Positions 10,640-20,060 of a stretch of DNA of 64,000 bases are shown in pieces (the stretch's first letter is position 1; each line of letters begins with the position of its first letter). The notes below the pieces were generated by a model that worked only from the letters and a program-made list of their open reading frames with translations, did no database searches and was not told where the DNA came from. The position numbers and the translations under genes were made by a program. The stretch comes from Megascapheus bottae (taxonomy: Eukaryota; Chordata; Mammalia; Rodentia; Geomyidae), in assembly GCA_024803745.1 (NCBI GenBank), contig JANJXV010001773.1, positions 1-64,000 on the forward strand. The letters are read 5' to 3'.

Positions 10640-10727
10640 TTGGCATTGGGTCTTTAACTGAGTGCTTCAGCTCTATCCCTGACCTTTTCTGCTCAAGGCT
10701 AGCACTGTACCAATGCAGCCCCAAATC
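10640..10727 (-). mobile_element. SINE tail fragment
   Basis: TCTATCCCTGACC, then CTGCTCAAGGCTAGCACTGT: the complement of the shared tail, without a head. Confidence 0.55.
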
Positions 10728-10944
10728 AACTATCTTCAATTGAGATATGAATATTTCAGGGTGCTTCATGAAAAACATTTTTATAAATTGAAACTTTCAA
10801 CACAGTCTTATTTTAGTATGAATGTTGAGATGGGAAGAGACAGAAAAAGTGAAATGTTTCCTGATCCCCATAGAGAAGAGACTCAGCAGAACCACTGTGG
10901 TCTGCAGGCTTCTTTGTGAGTTTTGTTTGCTTGTTTGATTTTTG

Positions 10945-11148
10945 TCAATTGTGGGGCTTGAACTCTGGGCCTGGGCACTATCCCTGAGCTCTTCAGCTCA
11001 AGGCTAGTGCTTTAATCTGTGAGCCACAGTGCCACTTCTGGTTTTTCTGGCAGTTAACTGGGTACTTTGGCTGGCTTTAAACTTTGATTCTCAGATCTTA
11101 GCCTCCTGAGTAGCTAAGATTATAGGTGTGAGGTACCATCACCAGGCT
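10945..11148 (-). mobile_element. SINE, B1-headed (type B), near complete
   Basis: GGGGCTTGAACTCTGGGCC, then GAGCTCTTCAGCTCAAGGCT, GCCACAGTGCCACTTCTGG and the head complement CTCCTGAGTAGCTAAGATTA. A good reference copy for the family. Confidence 0.85.
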
Positions 11149-11514
11149 GCTGCTCTGTTACTATGCAGGTTCTGGATCAAGAACTTCAAGTTCTTACTTC
11201 AATTTTTTCTTCTCTTCCTGATACTCTGCCATTTGAACGAAGCCCCAGTTCCTGGTCTTTGTTGGTTAATGAGAGATATTATGATTTTCTAATATTCAGA
11301 GCAACGATTATAAAACCCAGCATTTTACTTACTTGAATAAATTAAGAGACAGGACCTAGTGAGATGGAAAACAAAATTTTTTTCAAGTTGCTATCCTGTT
11401 CTAATGCATAAGTCTGGCTATTTTGCTTACACACAAATATGTATTTTACCAGTTTCTACTCTATTTTTGCTTAGCTTAAAACCACTAAAGCCATTTCATA
11501 GATTTTGTTGTTGT

Positions 11515-11779
11515 TGTTTGCGGTGCTTCAACTCTGTGCCTGGGCTGTTCCTCAGATCTTCAGTTCAATGCCAGTGCTCTACTACTTTTGATTTGGCCAG
11601 TCCTGGGCTTGAACTCAGGGACTGAGCACTGTCCTTATATTTTCTCAAGGCTAGGGCTCTACCACTTCAGCCTCAGCTCCACTTCCAGCATTTTTCTATG
11701 TATGTGCTATTGAGGAATTGAACCCAGGTCTTCGTGCATGCTAGGCAAGCACTCTACCACTAGGCCAAACTCCCAGCAC
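11515..11779 (-). mobile_element. Type B SINE fragment with adjacent type A SINE
   Basis: 11,515-11,590 is a B-type tail (CAGATCTTCAGTTCAATGCC). Next to it, 11,590-11,779 is a complete reversed type A element (CCAGTCCTGGGCTTGAACTC ... GCATGCTAGGCAAGCACTCT). Confidence 0.8.
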
Positions 11780-11829
11780 AAAATTATTCATCATTACTAT
11801 TAGCTATCTTCTTTTTTTATTATTGATTC

Positions 11830-12052
11830 ATCATGGTGCTTGGACTTTGGGCCTGGACACTGTCCCTGAGCTCTTCAGCTCAAGGCTAGAGCTCTTCCTC
11901 TACAGCTCCATTTTTGGTTTCTGGTAGTTAATTGGTGATGTAAGTCTCACAAACATATGTGTCCAGGCTGGCTTTGGGCTTTGAACCAAGATCCTCCAAT
12001 CTCAGCCACCATAGTAGCTAGAATTACACTCTTCAGTCAGCAGTGCCTGACT
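11830..12052 (-). mobile_element. SINE, B1-headed (type B)
   Basis: TGAGCTCTTCAGCTCAAGGC, CCAGGCTGGCTTTGGGC and a degraded head (CATAGTAGCTAGAATTACAC). Confidence 0.8.
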
Positions 12053-12055
12053 GTT

Positions 12056-12130
12056 TGATGTCTCTGTGTCTGTCTCTGTCTGTCTCTGTCTGTCTGCCTG
12101 TCTGTCTGTCTCTCTCTCTATCTGTCTCTG

Positions 12131-12186
<56 letters not shown>

Positions 12187-12192
12187 TCTCTT
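12056..12192. repeat. (GTCT)n/(CT)n low-complexity tract
   Basis: Pyrimidine-rich: mixed TGTC/TCTG units passing into pure CT. The long open frames across it are low-complexity artefacts. Confidence 0.95.
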
Positions 12193-12204
12193 TGTCTTTT
12201 GGTT

Positions 12205-12493
12205 GTAAAACTCTAATTGTGCACCTGGGCAATGTCCCTGGGCTCTTCAGCTCAAGGCTAAAACCTTAAACACCTTGAGCCACAGTGTCACTTCTGGTTT
12301 TCTGGTGCTTAAGTGGAAGTAACATTTTCATGGGCTTTAGTGTCTGGCCTGGCTTTGAACTGTGATCCTCAGAACCCAACCTTCTGAGATCATTTCCAGC
12401 TTTTTTTTTTGGTGTAAGTGGTACAGAGTAATTGAACACAGGGCTTTGTGCATACTAGGCAAGCAAACTACCACTAGTGTGCACTCCAGCCTT
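12205..12493 (-). mobile_element. Type B SINE followed by a type A head fragment
   Basis: 12,205-12,391 is a type B tail and middle (GGGCTCTTCAGCTCAAGGCT, GCCTGGCTTTGAACTGTGAT). 12,395-12,493 is the ID-head part of a type A element (GCATACTAGGCAAGCAAACT). Confidence 0.75.
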
Positions 12494-12525
12494 AGATAAG
12501 GGCTTTCTTTTTCTTTTTCTTTTTT

Positions 12526-12737
12526 TCACTCATGGGGCTTGAACTCTGGGCCTGGATGTTTACCTTAAGCTCTTCAGCTCAAGGCAAGAGCTCTACCACT
12601 TGAGGCACATTGTCATTTTGAATTTTCTGGATTATTTGGAAATAAGATTCTCACAGATTTTTATGCCTGGGCCGTCTTTGAACCTCGATCCTCCAGGGTA
12701 GCTAGGATTACCAGGGTGAGCCACCAGTCACGGGCAT
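12526..12737 (-). mobile_element. SINE, B1-headed (type B), near complete
   Basis: ATGGGGCTTGAACTCTGGGC, then AAGCTCTTCAGCTCAAGGC and a head complement (GGGTAGCTAGGATTACCAGG, then GTGAGCCACCAG). Confidence 0.85.
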
Positions 12738-12751
12738 TAAATTATTATTTT

Positions 12752-12850
12752 TTGCATGTCCTATGGCTTCAACTCATGGCCAGAGCACTGTCCTAGTGCT
12801 TGCTCAAGGATAGCACTTTACTTCAGCCAGCCAACTCCCGGTCCAAATAG
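12752..12850 (-). mobile_element. SINE fragment (tail)
   Basis: TGTCCTATGGCTTCAACTCA, AGAGCACTGTCCTAGTGCT and CTCAAGGATAGCAC: the tail complement only. Confidence 0.5.
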
Positions 12851-13009
12851 GCCACTCTTGAAGCTAGAATTACAGAGATCTGCCATAATACTGGCATGTC
12901 GTTATCTCAGTATATAATTATTCTTCTATTTTTGATGGCTTTTCCTTAGTGTACATATTTCCTACATATTTTATGGAAAACTTCCTTCCCACTGGGGCCA
13001 TAAGTTAAG

Positions 13010-13630
13010 CCTAGTGGAAGAGTTCTTGCCGAGCATGAATGAAGACCCAAGTTCAATTCCTCAGCACAACATAGATAAAAAAAGATAAAAGTTGCTAGGG
13101 CCAACCGGCAGCAAACCAGGGTTCGCAGATTGGGATTCCTGAAATAGGGGGCAAGGACTAGGAAAAAATAGAAGAGAGACAAACAGATGGGGTTCAGGAG
13201 GGCTACAGCCCAAATCAGGAGCCACAGGTTAAGAAGCCTGTAGCCCAAGACCATAGCCCAGTTTATTTCCAGTTCTCAATCTTAAATACACTTCTTTAAA
13301 CTAGGGAACTGCCAGGGGCTACATTCCTACAAACAGTATCAAGTCTGAACTAGGTTGAATGAGAAGCTGTCAAGTCCCAAACAGGTTAAATGAGAAGCTA
13401 TTGACACAGCCCAAAATCATGATAAGAGCTTACTTCCTTATGTACTCAATTGTGAGGGTCCAAGGTCACTGACCCCACAGTCAAGGTCACTGACCCCACA
13501 GTCAGTCCCCAACAAAAAGTGGTGCTGTGGCACATGTGATAGAACTTGCGCCTTAAGAATAAACAAAAACAAAAACAAGGATCGTGCTCACGTCCTGAGT
13601 CTAAGCCCAGTACTGGCAAAAAAAAATTCT
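13010..13630 (+). mobile_element. SINE, ID-headed (type A), split by a solo LTR
   Basis: The head (GCCTAGTGGAAGAGTTCTTG ... GTTCAATTCCTCAGCACAAC) ends at about 13,092. The tail resumes at 13,515 (AAAAGTGGTGCTGTGGC) and ends in an A-run at 13,619-13,626. The intervening 422 bp is an LTR with a 6-bp target duplication, so the LTR arrived after the SINE. Confidence 0.85.
13093..13514 (-). mobile_element. Solo LTR of an endogenous retrovirus (ERV class II-like)
   Basis: 422 bp bounded by TG...CA and flanked by a perfect 6-bp duplication AAAAGT (13,087-13,092 and 13,515-13,520). On its sense (minus) strand it shows a TATA-like TATTTAAG and an AATAAA signal (complement at 13,262-13,267), in plausible order. 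Six-base duplications fit ERVK/IAP-type elements. No internal gag/pol/env is present, consistent with LTR-LTR recombination. Its sense 3' end (about 13,093-13,190) closely matches the LTR at 52.37 kb. The region also has a short internal duplication (CAAGGTCACTGACCCCACAG type). Confidence 0.88.
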
Positions 13631-13654
13631 GCCCAAAGTAGACATTTAAACTTA

Positions 13655-13800
13655 TTGTACTTTTCAAAAAATTTGTTGTCAAAGTGATATACAAAGAGAT
13701 TGCTGTTACATATGTAATGAGTACATTTCTTGTAAACACTGTTACCCCCTCCCCCTTTTCTCTTTCCCTTCCCCCCAAGTCATAAATTTCATTTACAACA
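13655..13800 (-). mobile_element. L1 3'UTR fragment
   Basis: GTTACATATGTAATGAGTAC, then a C/T-rich block (CCCCCTCCCCC): the same pattern as 6.64-6.8 kb, with a G-rich minus-strand tract. No coding part. Confidence 0.5.
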
Positions 13801-14202
13801 AATATATATGTATTTTCATTCCTGAAAAAAATAGTTTAAAATGTGTTCAAATAAATGATGTAGGTTGATATATTTATCAAAATGGATTACTTGAACTCTA
13901 AAATAAACATTCTAGGTAATTTTTCTCCTAAAATTGTAGTAATGCTATAAAACTAATAAAAAAAGGAATTTTAGTTATTAATTTCTTATGTTTTACCTTT
14001 AACATTATTACAATAAGCATACTGTTTATGCTATTAATACAGACAGCATGAAATATGATTATGTAAAAAAATTAAATGATTAAAAATAGTAAGGTTGGGG
14101 GCCAGTAGTTTGGCTTGGTGGCACACACCCTGGACTGGCAAAAAAGAAGTAGGGTTAGATAAAACAGATTTTTTTCCAAATGTGTGGAAAATGGTATGAT
14201 TT
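13801..14202. other. Unannotated AT-rich interval
   Basis: Very AT-rich and without coding features. A scrap of SINE may be present at 14,100-14,150 (TTTGGCTTGGTGGCACACAC). Confidence 0.4.
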
Positions 14203-14395
14203 CTCGTTTGGCTAGTCCTGGGGCTTGAACTGAGGGACCAGGAACTGTCCTTGGCCACATTTGTTCAAGGGTGGCGCTCTGACACCTGAGCCACAGTGCC
14301 CCATCTGCTTTTTCTGTGTATGTAGTGCCGAGGATTTGAATCAAGGTCTTCTTGTATACTAGGCGAGCACTCTACAACTAGGCCACATTCAAAGC
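14203..14395 (-). mobile_element. SINE, ID-headed (type A)
   Basis: GGCTAGTCCTGGGGCTTGAA, GCCACAGTGCCCCATCTGC and an ID-head complement with ACTAGGCGAGCACTCTACAA. Confidence 0.85.
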
Positions 14396-14512
14396 CAAAG
14401 TAGATTTTTGATGCTATTGTGGAGTTTTAATTTTCTTAAATATTTGTACAAAGCACAATGGATATATAAACAGACTTGAACTCACAGAACAGAGTCCCAC
14501 ATAATATTACAG

Positions 14513-15640
14513 TTACTCTGGCACTTCTCCCGATTGACAAAACACATTTCCAGGCATCTGCTCTGTCCTTAAGCTTTGGTAGCTGACTTGTCTTTCCATG
14601 GAGGCCTGGCCTGGATTCCTGGTGATTCCATGCATTTCATAGTTCCCTGTATATCCAGTAAGGTTGTCTTCTATGGGACCAGACCTGTCTGGTTTTTGGC
14701 CCACCCAGGACCTATGTGTCTGAGGTCTCACATTATAAGTGGAAAATAAAACACAGTATAATAAGCACTGAAGAACTGCACACCATAATATTAACAATGA
14801 GAGTTTAATAGTTAGCAAAGTAAATACAATGAATACTTGACAAGAATCATGAGAGCAAGATAAAGAGATGTCATTTTAGGAAGGGGACAGGGAAGCTCTA
14901 AATCCAGACTGGCCTCCAAGTTGCCTTCAGACAGTAATTCTCCTTCAGAGTCCTCAGAAGGGTCTCCTTCCTCATGAGAAACAGAATGTCCTTCCTGAGT
15001 TAAGAGGGGGATGGATTCTGGTTTGTCGAATGGAGATTGAGTCTCTTTTAGTGAGATGGATGGGTCTGGATATTCTGTGAGGATGGATTCATTTTCCTCC
15101 AATGAATCCAGTATTGAGAGTACACTTGCTGCTTCCCATGGGTACATTTTCCATGAGCCCAGCGTGTGCACCTTCAGCTTGCACAATAAGTGGAGTGTTA
15201 CTCTGACTCAGATGGACTGACTCTGGGTGGAGTGTGAAAGGAAACGGAAGGAAATCTGGCTGCTCTTTTTCTTCCTCCATAGTATCTGCAGGTTCAACTG
15301 TGTCACACATGGGGTTCAGAGCAAAAGGCATATCCACAGGACTCTAAACCCGTTTGGTAATTTCTACAGAAGGCCCATGCTTTCTGGAGTGCAGTGATGA
15401 TTCTCAGTCTCCATCAGTCACCAGCTCCATTGGTGGGTTTTTCATCCGGAGTTCAGGATAAGCTCTTCCACGATGACCCAAACCTAAGAATGGAAATAGG
15501 TACAGAGTGGACAGAGTGGACTCTGCAAGTTAAAGTGTCACTCAACTTCCATGAGGATCTAATGGAGGAACCTGTAGAACTGGAGTTTGGACTGAAAACT
15601 GAGGAGGTGTAGGGTCTTTCTAATGAGTGCTTATTCCCGA
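14513..15640 (-). pseudogene. Degraded coding-like stretch, perhaps linker of the RalGDS-like pseudogene
   Basis: Minus-strand open pieces in alternating frames: 15,337-15,089 (Pro/Glu-rich, EEEKEQPDFLPFPF), then 15,186-14,812 (acidic/Ser-rich, SVSHEEGDPSEDSEGELL), then a hydrophobic piece to 14,513. The composition is that of a disordered linker. It lies just downstream of the RasGEF N-terminal remnant, where RalGDS proteins carry a Pro/Glu-rich linker. I see no catalytic RasGEF signature, so the link is positional inference only. Confidence 0.3.
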
Positions 15641-15789
15641 GTCCTTTCAGAGGACAGACATTACCTGGCTAACACCACCCATTAAAGGCATTTTGCCAAG
15701 CTCTGTAGAAGTAAGGGCCAACCAATATCTAGACCACATGGGCTTCCTACTCACAGGCTCTGAGGCACCCACACCAGGACTTCTACTTT

Positions 15790-16200
15790 TTCTTGGTCTT
15801 ACTGGTCGCACATTCCTCCAGCTGGTCAAAAAGTATGTGTTTAGAAGAGCAGGTCCAAAGCCGGCATGTGGAGCCTCATATAGAGCTTGAGTTGTGTCAG
15901 GGTGTGGCAGTTCTTGAACTCGTAGAAATCACTGGGGTAGAAGTCCATTCACATCGTATAGATGGAACACATGATGCTGTGGGCACATTCGGTACAAGGA
16001 AAGTGAGAGCCTTCTCTCTCCATCCTGAGCCTTCTACCAAAGCCCCTTTCTTGCAGGACTCTAATGCTGTGGCTGTCCTGCAGAGATGTGCACTTATGTG
16101 CTGGGAGGGGGTAAGAGACACTCGAGAACAGGATGACTTTTACACCCCACTTCCAGAAGCTTCTGAGAGAGGCCTCTATGCATCTGTCCAAAGTAAACGC
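15790..16200 (-). pseudogene. RalGDS-like pseudogene, exon with RasGEF_N domain end
   Basis: RalGDS-family proteins are GTP-exchange factors for Ral GTPases. On the minus strand, the residues CSIYTM, a stop, then MDFYPSDFYEFK and TLTQLKLYMRLHMPALDL align without gaps over 40 positions to the end of the RasGEF N-terminal domain of RalGDS, at about 40% identity by eye from memory. Conserved positions include the Asp-Phe pair and the final L..MP..DL. The stop (TGA, complement near 15,955) falls where the family has Trp. Further stops and frame changes follow. Downstream, FDQLEE matches the domain's closing LAQLEH-type segment. Dead copy; the catalytic domain is not seen. Confidence 0.6.
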
Positions 16201-16993
16201 ACCTTAAATTAACTAAGTAAATGCTCTAAATAAATCAATAAGTGAATGCTCTAAATAAAGAACTAAATGCTCATTCCTCTAATCTTAGCAACCCATCAGG
16301 CTGAGCTCTGAAGATCACAGTGGAAAGCCAGTCTAGTCAGTAAAAGTCTAAAGGCACTTGTCTTGAATTAGGCAGCAAAAAGCCAGAACTTGACCTATGA
16401 CTCAAATGGTACAGTGCTAATTTTTGAACACCAAAGGAATGCCATTTAGACCTGGGTTCAGGTTCAAGTGGCAGCACTGGACCACACACCAAAATGTAAA
16501 TGCTTTCAGGTTCTAACAGGCAAAGCTATCACAATCCCTCCCTGATGGCTCAAAAGTGATTCAGCCCCCAGCTTTTCCTCTGACTCCAGTATTTCACAGG
16601 CCTCCGCCATTAGTACTGACACCTCATTTCTTACTGGGAAATGGGATTTCCTAGGATGTCACCTAGGTGAGGGCTGCAGTTGGGAGCCACTTACTCATGC
16701 CTGAAATCCAACTTCTCAGTAAGCACACTGTTGAGACTCCAGTAGCTTGTGAGGGAAATGAAATGGCATGGTGTCCCAGTCATAATAAAGTAGTTTGTGC
16801 ACTTGTATCATGCTTAGCTCCCCTGTGAACACCCCAGTGAAACAAACAGGCTCAGAGAGGAGCCAAGTATTCCAAGACTTCGCCAGGAGGGGTGAGCAAA
16901 CCTGGGTTTGGAGGGGGAACACTCACTTTTTCAAGAGAATTTCCAGCAACTACTACATTGTCCTCCACTATTTGAAATTGTGCAGGAAGTTTC
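16201..16993. other. Putative intron of the RalGDS-like pseudogene
   Basis: Non-coding interval between the two RasGEF_N-like exons. It contains a degraded B1-headed SINE at about 16,280-16,480 on the plus strand (CAACCCATCAGGCTGAGCTC; CTATGACTCAAATGGTACAG). An intron argues for an unprocessed duplicate rather than a retrocopy. Confidence 0.45.
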
Positions 16994-17120
16994 CCACATA
17001 AAAGAGATCACCTTTCTGGTAGGCAGCGATCAGCTTTGTCAGCAGCATCTCCAACAGGCCTTCCTCCAGGATCCGTAGGTTACAAGGCTCATTCAGAGTC
17101 TGAGCTGACTTACCATCACA
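16994..17120 (-). pseudogene. RalGDS-like pseudogene, 5' RasGEF_N exon
   Basis: The minus strand reads DGKSAQTLNEPCNLRILEE, then GLLEMLLTKLIAAYQKGDLF and YV. This aligns without gaps to the first segment of the RalGDS RasGEF_N domain (the SAL..YETCK.R...AGTLE.L region), with about 10 of 25 identities in its first part. It ends with the family's GxDLxYV-type motif, followed by GTGGGAA, which could be a donor site. The order and strand match the exon at 15.8-16.2 kb, supporting one split pseudogene. The upstream (N-terminal) part is not recognisable. Confidence 0.6.
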
Positions 17121-17864
17121 CTATGTTGGCAAAACAGTGGATATTTCAAACGTAGGAATGGGACCACACTTCACACTGATGAATTGGAATAGAGTAGATT
17201 GGAAATGACACACTCTAATCTCAGTATAGTCACTTGAAACCACAAAAGAAGGTTGTAGTGTGTGGGCAGGATGATGGGTTCAAATAGGTTTCCTCTCAAT
17301 ATACCTCATCTGAGTTGCCCTGGAGTTTCCTGGCTTTCTTCCTAGAGAAATGCCTGATATACTGGAATTTTGGCTTGGCACTGATCCAGCATCTACTTCT
17401 TCAATTGAGATATCCATATCTCTCATGCCTGAGATCCGAGCCTCCTGAACTTTGGCAACAGCACAGCAACATCTTTCTGGTTCCTGAGCCACAGGCCAAG
17501 GGAGCTGGCTTGAGCTGGTTGTCACATACAGTGGCTTGGTTACCAGGGTTCCATATTCTGTTTCATTGTGAGGGAGGTAGGGTCACCTTTCAAGGCCCAA
17601 TGACCAAAGCTCCTTGCTCACAGAAGTCCTCCCCAAAGACATACTGGAACCTGAATCTCCCTTCCCACCTCACATATGGATGTAGTAAACAGCACACCTT
17701 TTTGTTCAAATTCCAAGTCATTAACTAGGCGTAAGTGCTAGCCTGGTCTCAGCCTCAAGGAGCCTTTCTTAGGTAAGATCCAAACTTAACTGTCACTATT
17801 CCCCTACCCTACAAAAGACATTTTGCTTCACAGTGCCTTCTCAGCTTGCATTTTGCCTCTTGTA

Positions 17865-18056
17865 CATTTTTTTGCTAGTCCTGGGACTTGACCTCAGAGC
17901 CTGACCATTGTTCTTAGGCTTTCTTTAGGCTATAGCTGTCCCACCAAGCCACAGCAACACTTCCAGCGTTTTCTATGTATATGGTACTGCAGAATCAAAC
18001 CGGAGTCTTTTTGTTTGGTAGCCAAGCACTCTACAAATAGATGAAACACCCAGGCC
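17865..18056 (-). mobile_element. SINE, ID-headed (type A), in inverted spacer copy
   Basis: GCTAGTCCTGGGACTTGACC ... TAGCCAAGCACTCTACAAAT. It is the counterpart of the SINE at 2,152-2,340. Confidence 0.8.
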
Positions 18057-18292
18057 ATCTTGCACATATTTTTCACTTCAATCTACTAGGATGTTGTTAG
18101 GTTTCTGTAATCTAATCTATTTTTCTTCCTGATGAATATCTGTGCTGTCATCTGTAAAAATGCAAGTGGGAAAATCACAGAAGCATTGGTGACATAAAAA
18201 AAGTCTTAGAGACATAGATAAGTGTTCATTCTTTGTAGGAGAAAGGATATTTTGATATGATGATGATGACTATTTATAAATACTTAATCGGG

Positions 18293-18512
18293 GTTTAGAG
18301 TTTGGCCCAGTGGTAGAGTGCTTGCCTAGCATCCATGAAGATCTAGGTTTGAGTCCTTAATATCACACAGATATAAAAATCCATATGGCAATGTGGCTCA
18401 AGTGGCAGAGGGCTAGACTTGGGAAAAGCCAAGAGCAGTGTTCAGGCCCTGAGTTCAAGCCCCAGGAATGGCAGAAAAAACAAAAGAAAAGAAAAGAAAA
18501 GAAAAGAAATGT
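18293..18512 (+). mobile_element. SINE, ID-headed (type A), with (GAAAA)n tail
   Basis: CCCAGTGGTAGAGTGCTTGC, then CTAGCATCCATGAAG, GTGGCTCAAGTGGCAGAGGG and CAAGCCCCAGGAATGGCAG, ending in an AAAAG repeat at 18,481-18,508. It is the counterpart of the SINE at 1,720-1,918. Confidence 0.85.
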
Positions 18513-18619
18513 GCTTTTTACAAGTTATTCACTCACAGCATTTGCCTCTGAATTCTTCGCTTCTGCATCTTGTGACTTATCCCTTTCCCTCAATGTAGAC
18601 AAGAAAAACAGATTTTATT

Positions 18620-19009
18620 ACTTGCTATCCTGTTGTCCAATCTTTGGATATTAATTCAAAATACAATATTGCCTGAGATATTGTGTGTGTGCATGTGTGT
18701 GTGTATCTGCCCATGTGTGCATGCACACATGTGTACAGGGTTTAGGGCTTACTCATAGGGCCTGTGTGATAACCCTCAGCATCTTTTCCTCAAAGGTATT
18801 GGTCTTTCACTTATAGCTTATTATAGCTAATTGGAGTTGAGAGATTCACTCAATTTCTTGCCCTGTGCATTGGAACCCAGTGCTGGGTTCTCATATTGTT
18901 AATTGTAGCTATAGAGAAGGCTGAGGTCTGGGGATCCTCGTTAGAATCCATCCCCTGAAAGAAAGTCACTGATAGAAATCTTTATCTTCAGTTAAGCACG
19001 AATAAATAA
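18620..19009. other. Mostly unannotated; imperfect (TG)n
   Basis: Contains an imperfect TG/CATG tract at 18,681-18,737 and a very degraded B-type SINE-like stretch at about 18,740-18,900 (CTAATTGGAGTTGAGAGATT). No gene seen. Confidence 0.4.
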
Positions 19010-19115
19010 GGCAAAAGTGGAACTGTGGCTCAGTTCCTATTGTACCAGCCATGAGAAAATTAGTAATTGGCAGCACCTGGTCCCTGAGAGAAATCCTTAG
19101 CACTGGTTCAAAAAA
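19010..19115 (+). mobile_element. SINE tail fragment
   Basis: GCAAAAGTGGAACTGTGGCT, then CAGTTCC and a diverged remainder ending in an A/G-rich run. Confidence 0.55.
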
Positions 19116-19565
19116 AGAAAGAAAATAATGAAAAAAATTAAAACTTGCTGAGGAATCCATACGGATAAACGTGCCTGTGAATAATCTTGTCATTTCAGAT
19201 TCCCTCAAGAGCTTATGTCTCTCTATATTTTATCAAGTTTTTTTAAAGATATTTACATATATTCTATCTTTCTTAAACAGAGATAGCCATCCACAAAACA
19301 CAAACACAAACTCTCACACAGTATACCACCCACCCATAAGTGTCTAGCTATGTATATATGTATATTCATATGTATTGATCTGTCTGTCTATACTAATATA
19401 TAAATGCATAAACATATGTATTTAGACAATCAGGAAACATACATAGATAGGTCTCACGCATTTCCAGATTTTGTGCAAGTCTTCTGAGTGCAACTTACCA
19501 TTGTATTGTTTGTCAAGATAGAGTCCCTCTAACTTTTGGCCAGCTTCTTGTTCTTTGATACTTTT

Positions 19566-19757
19566 TTCTGCCAGTCCTGGGTTTTGAACGCTAGGCCTGG
19601 ATGCTGTCACTGAGCTTGAGCTTCTTGCATTCAGTAGTTTATTGTAGATAAGAGTCTCATGGAGTTTCTGTCCTGGGCTGGCTTTGAATTGTGATCCTCA
19701 GATCTCAAACTCCTGAATAGCTAGATGACAGTCTTGAGCTACCAGTACCTGGTTCCT
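19566..19757 (-). mobile_element. SINE, B1-headed (type B)
   Basis: TCTGCCAGTCCTGGGTTTTG, TAGATAAGAGTCTCATGGAG, GCTGGCTTTGAATTGTGATC and a head complement (CCTGAATAGCTAGATGACAG). Confidence 0.8.
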
Positions 19758-19779
19758 TTGCCTCTTTTACCCTTTATTT

Positions 19780-20060
19780 TGGCCCCACCACAGCCATGGT
19801 ATCTACCTTCCTCTGCTCTCTCCACCTGCCTCCAGACAGGGGTCTGACAGATGCTTTCCACCCACTTATTCATGTCCTCCTCTGTATTGGCTGACAGCTA
19901 AGACATGCACTCACTTGTCTGGATGCCAAACACAAAGCCATGTGATTGTTTCTCAGTCTGGAACATCCTATCAGATTTATAGCACCACAGAGGGTCAGGT
20001 TGATGCTCCTCCAGGGCTTCTTAAATTGTTCTCATATTAATCCACAACACGTTTGTCATC
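19780..20060 (-). pseudogene. GAB-like PH-domain fragment
   Basis: PH domains bind phosphoinositides and tether adaptors such as GAB1/2 to membranes. On the minus strand, about 19,955 to 19,855, the residues HGFVFGIQTSECMS, a stop, then LSANTEEDMNKWVESICQT match the last strand and C-terminal helix of the GAB-family PH domain (FVF.I.TSE...L.A.TEEDMNKWV.SICQ, from memory). The in-frame TAG replaces an aromatic position. The sequence before it (WCYKSDRMFQTEK) is only weakly GAB-like. No rest of the protein is recognised nearby. It could be another PH protein with the same helix. Confidence 0.5.

Larger units (their letters stand above)
17232..18612. repeat. Inverted, diverged copy of the 1.6-2.97 kb spacer (copy 3)
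   Basis: The reverse complement of this interval aligns with 1,612-2,968 and 35.93-37.29 kb, including both SINEs and the open stretch (here CCCAVAKVQEARISGM, minus strand, 17,280-17,525). It lacks the L1s that flank the other two copies: at 17,240 the sequence passes from the GTTGTAGTGTGTGGG side straight into unrelated DNA, so it is an empty-site paralogue. Divergence is clearly higher than between copies 1 and 2. Confidence 0.85.

Noticed and set aside
12056..12269. Cys/Ser/Leu-rich open frame
   Set aside because: Translation of a (GTCT)n/(CT)n tract and adjoining SINE; low complexity.
15793..16212. 139-residue plus-strand open frame
   Set aside because: Opposite strand to the RalGDS-like alignment, with no domain signature. 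The homology signal is on the minus strand.
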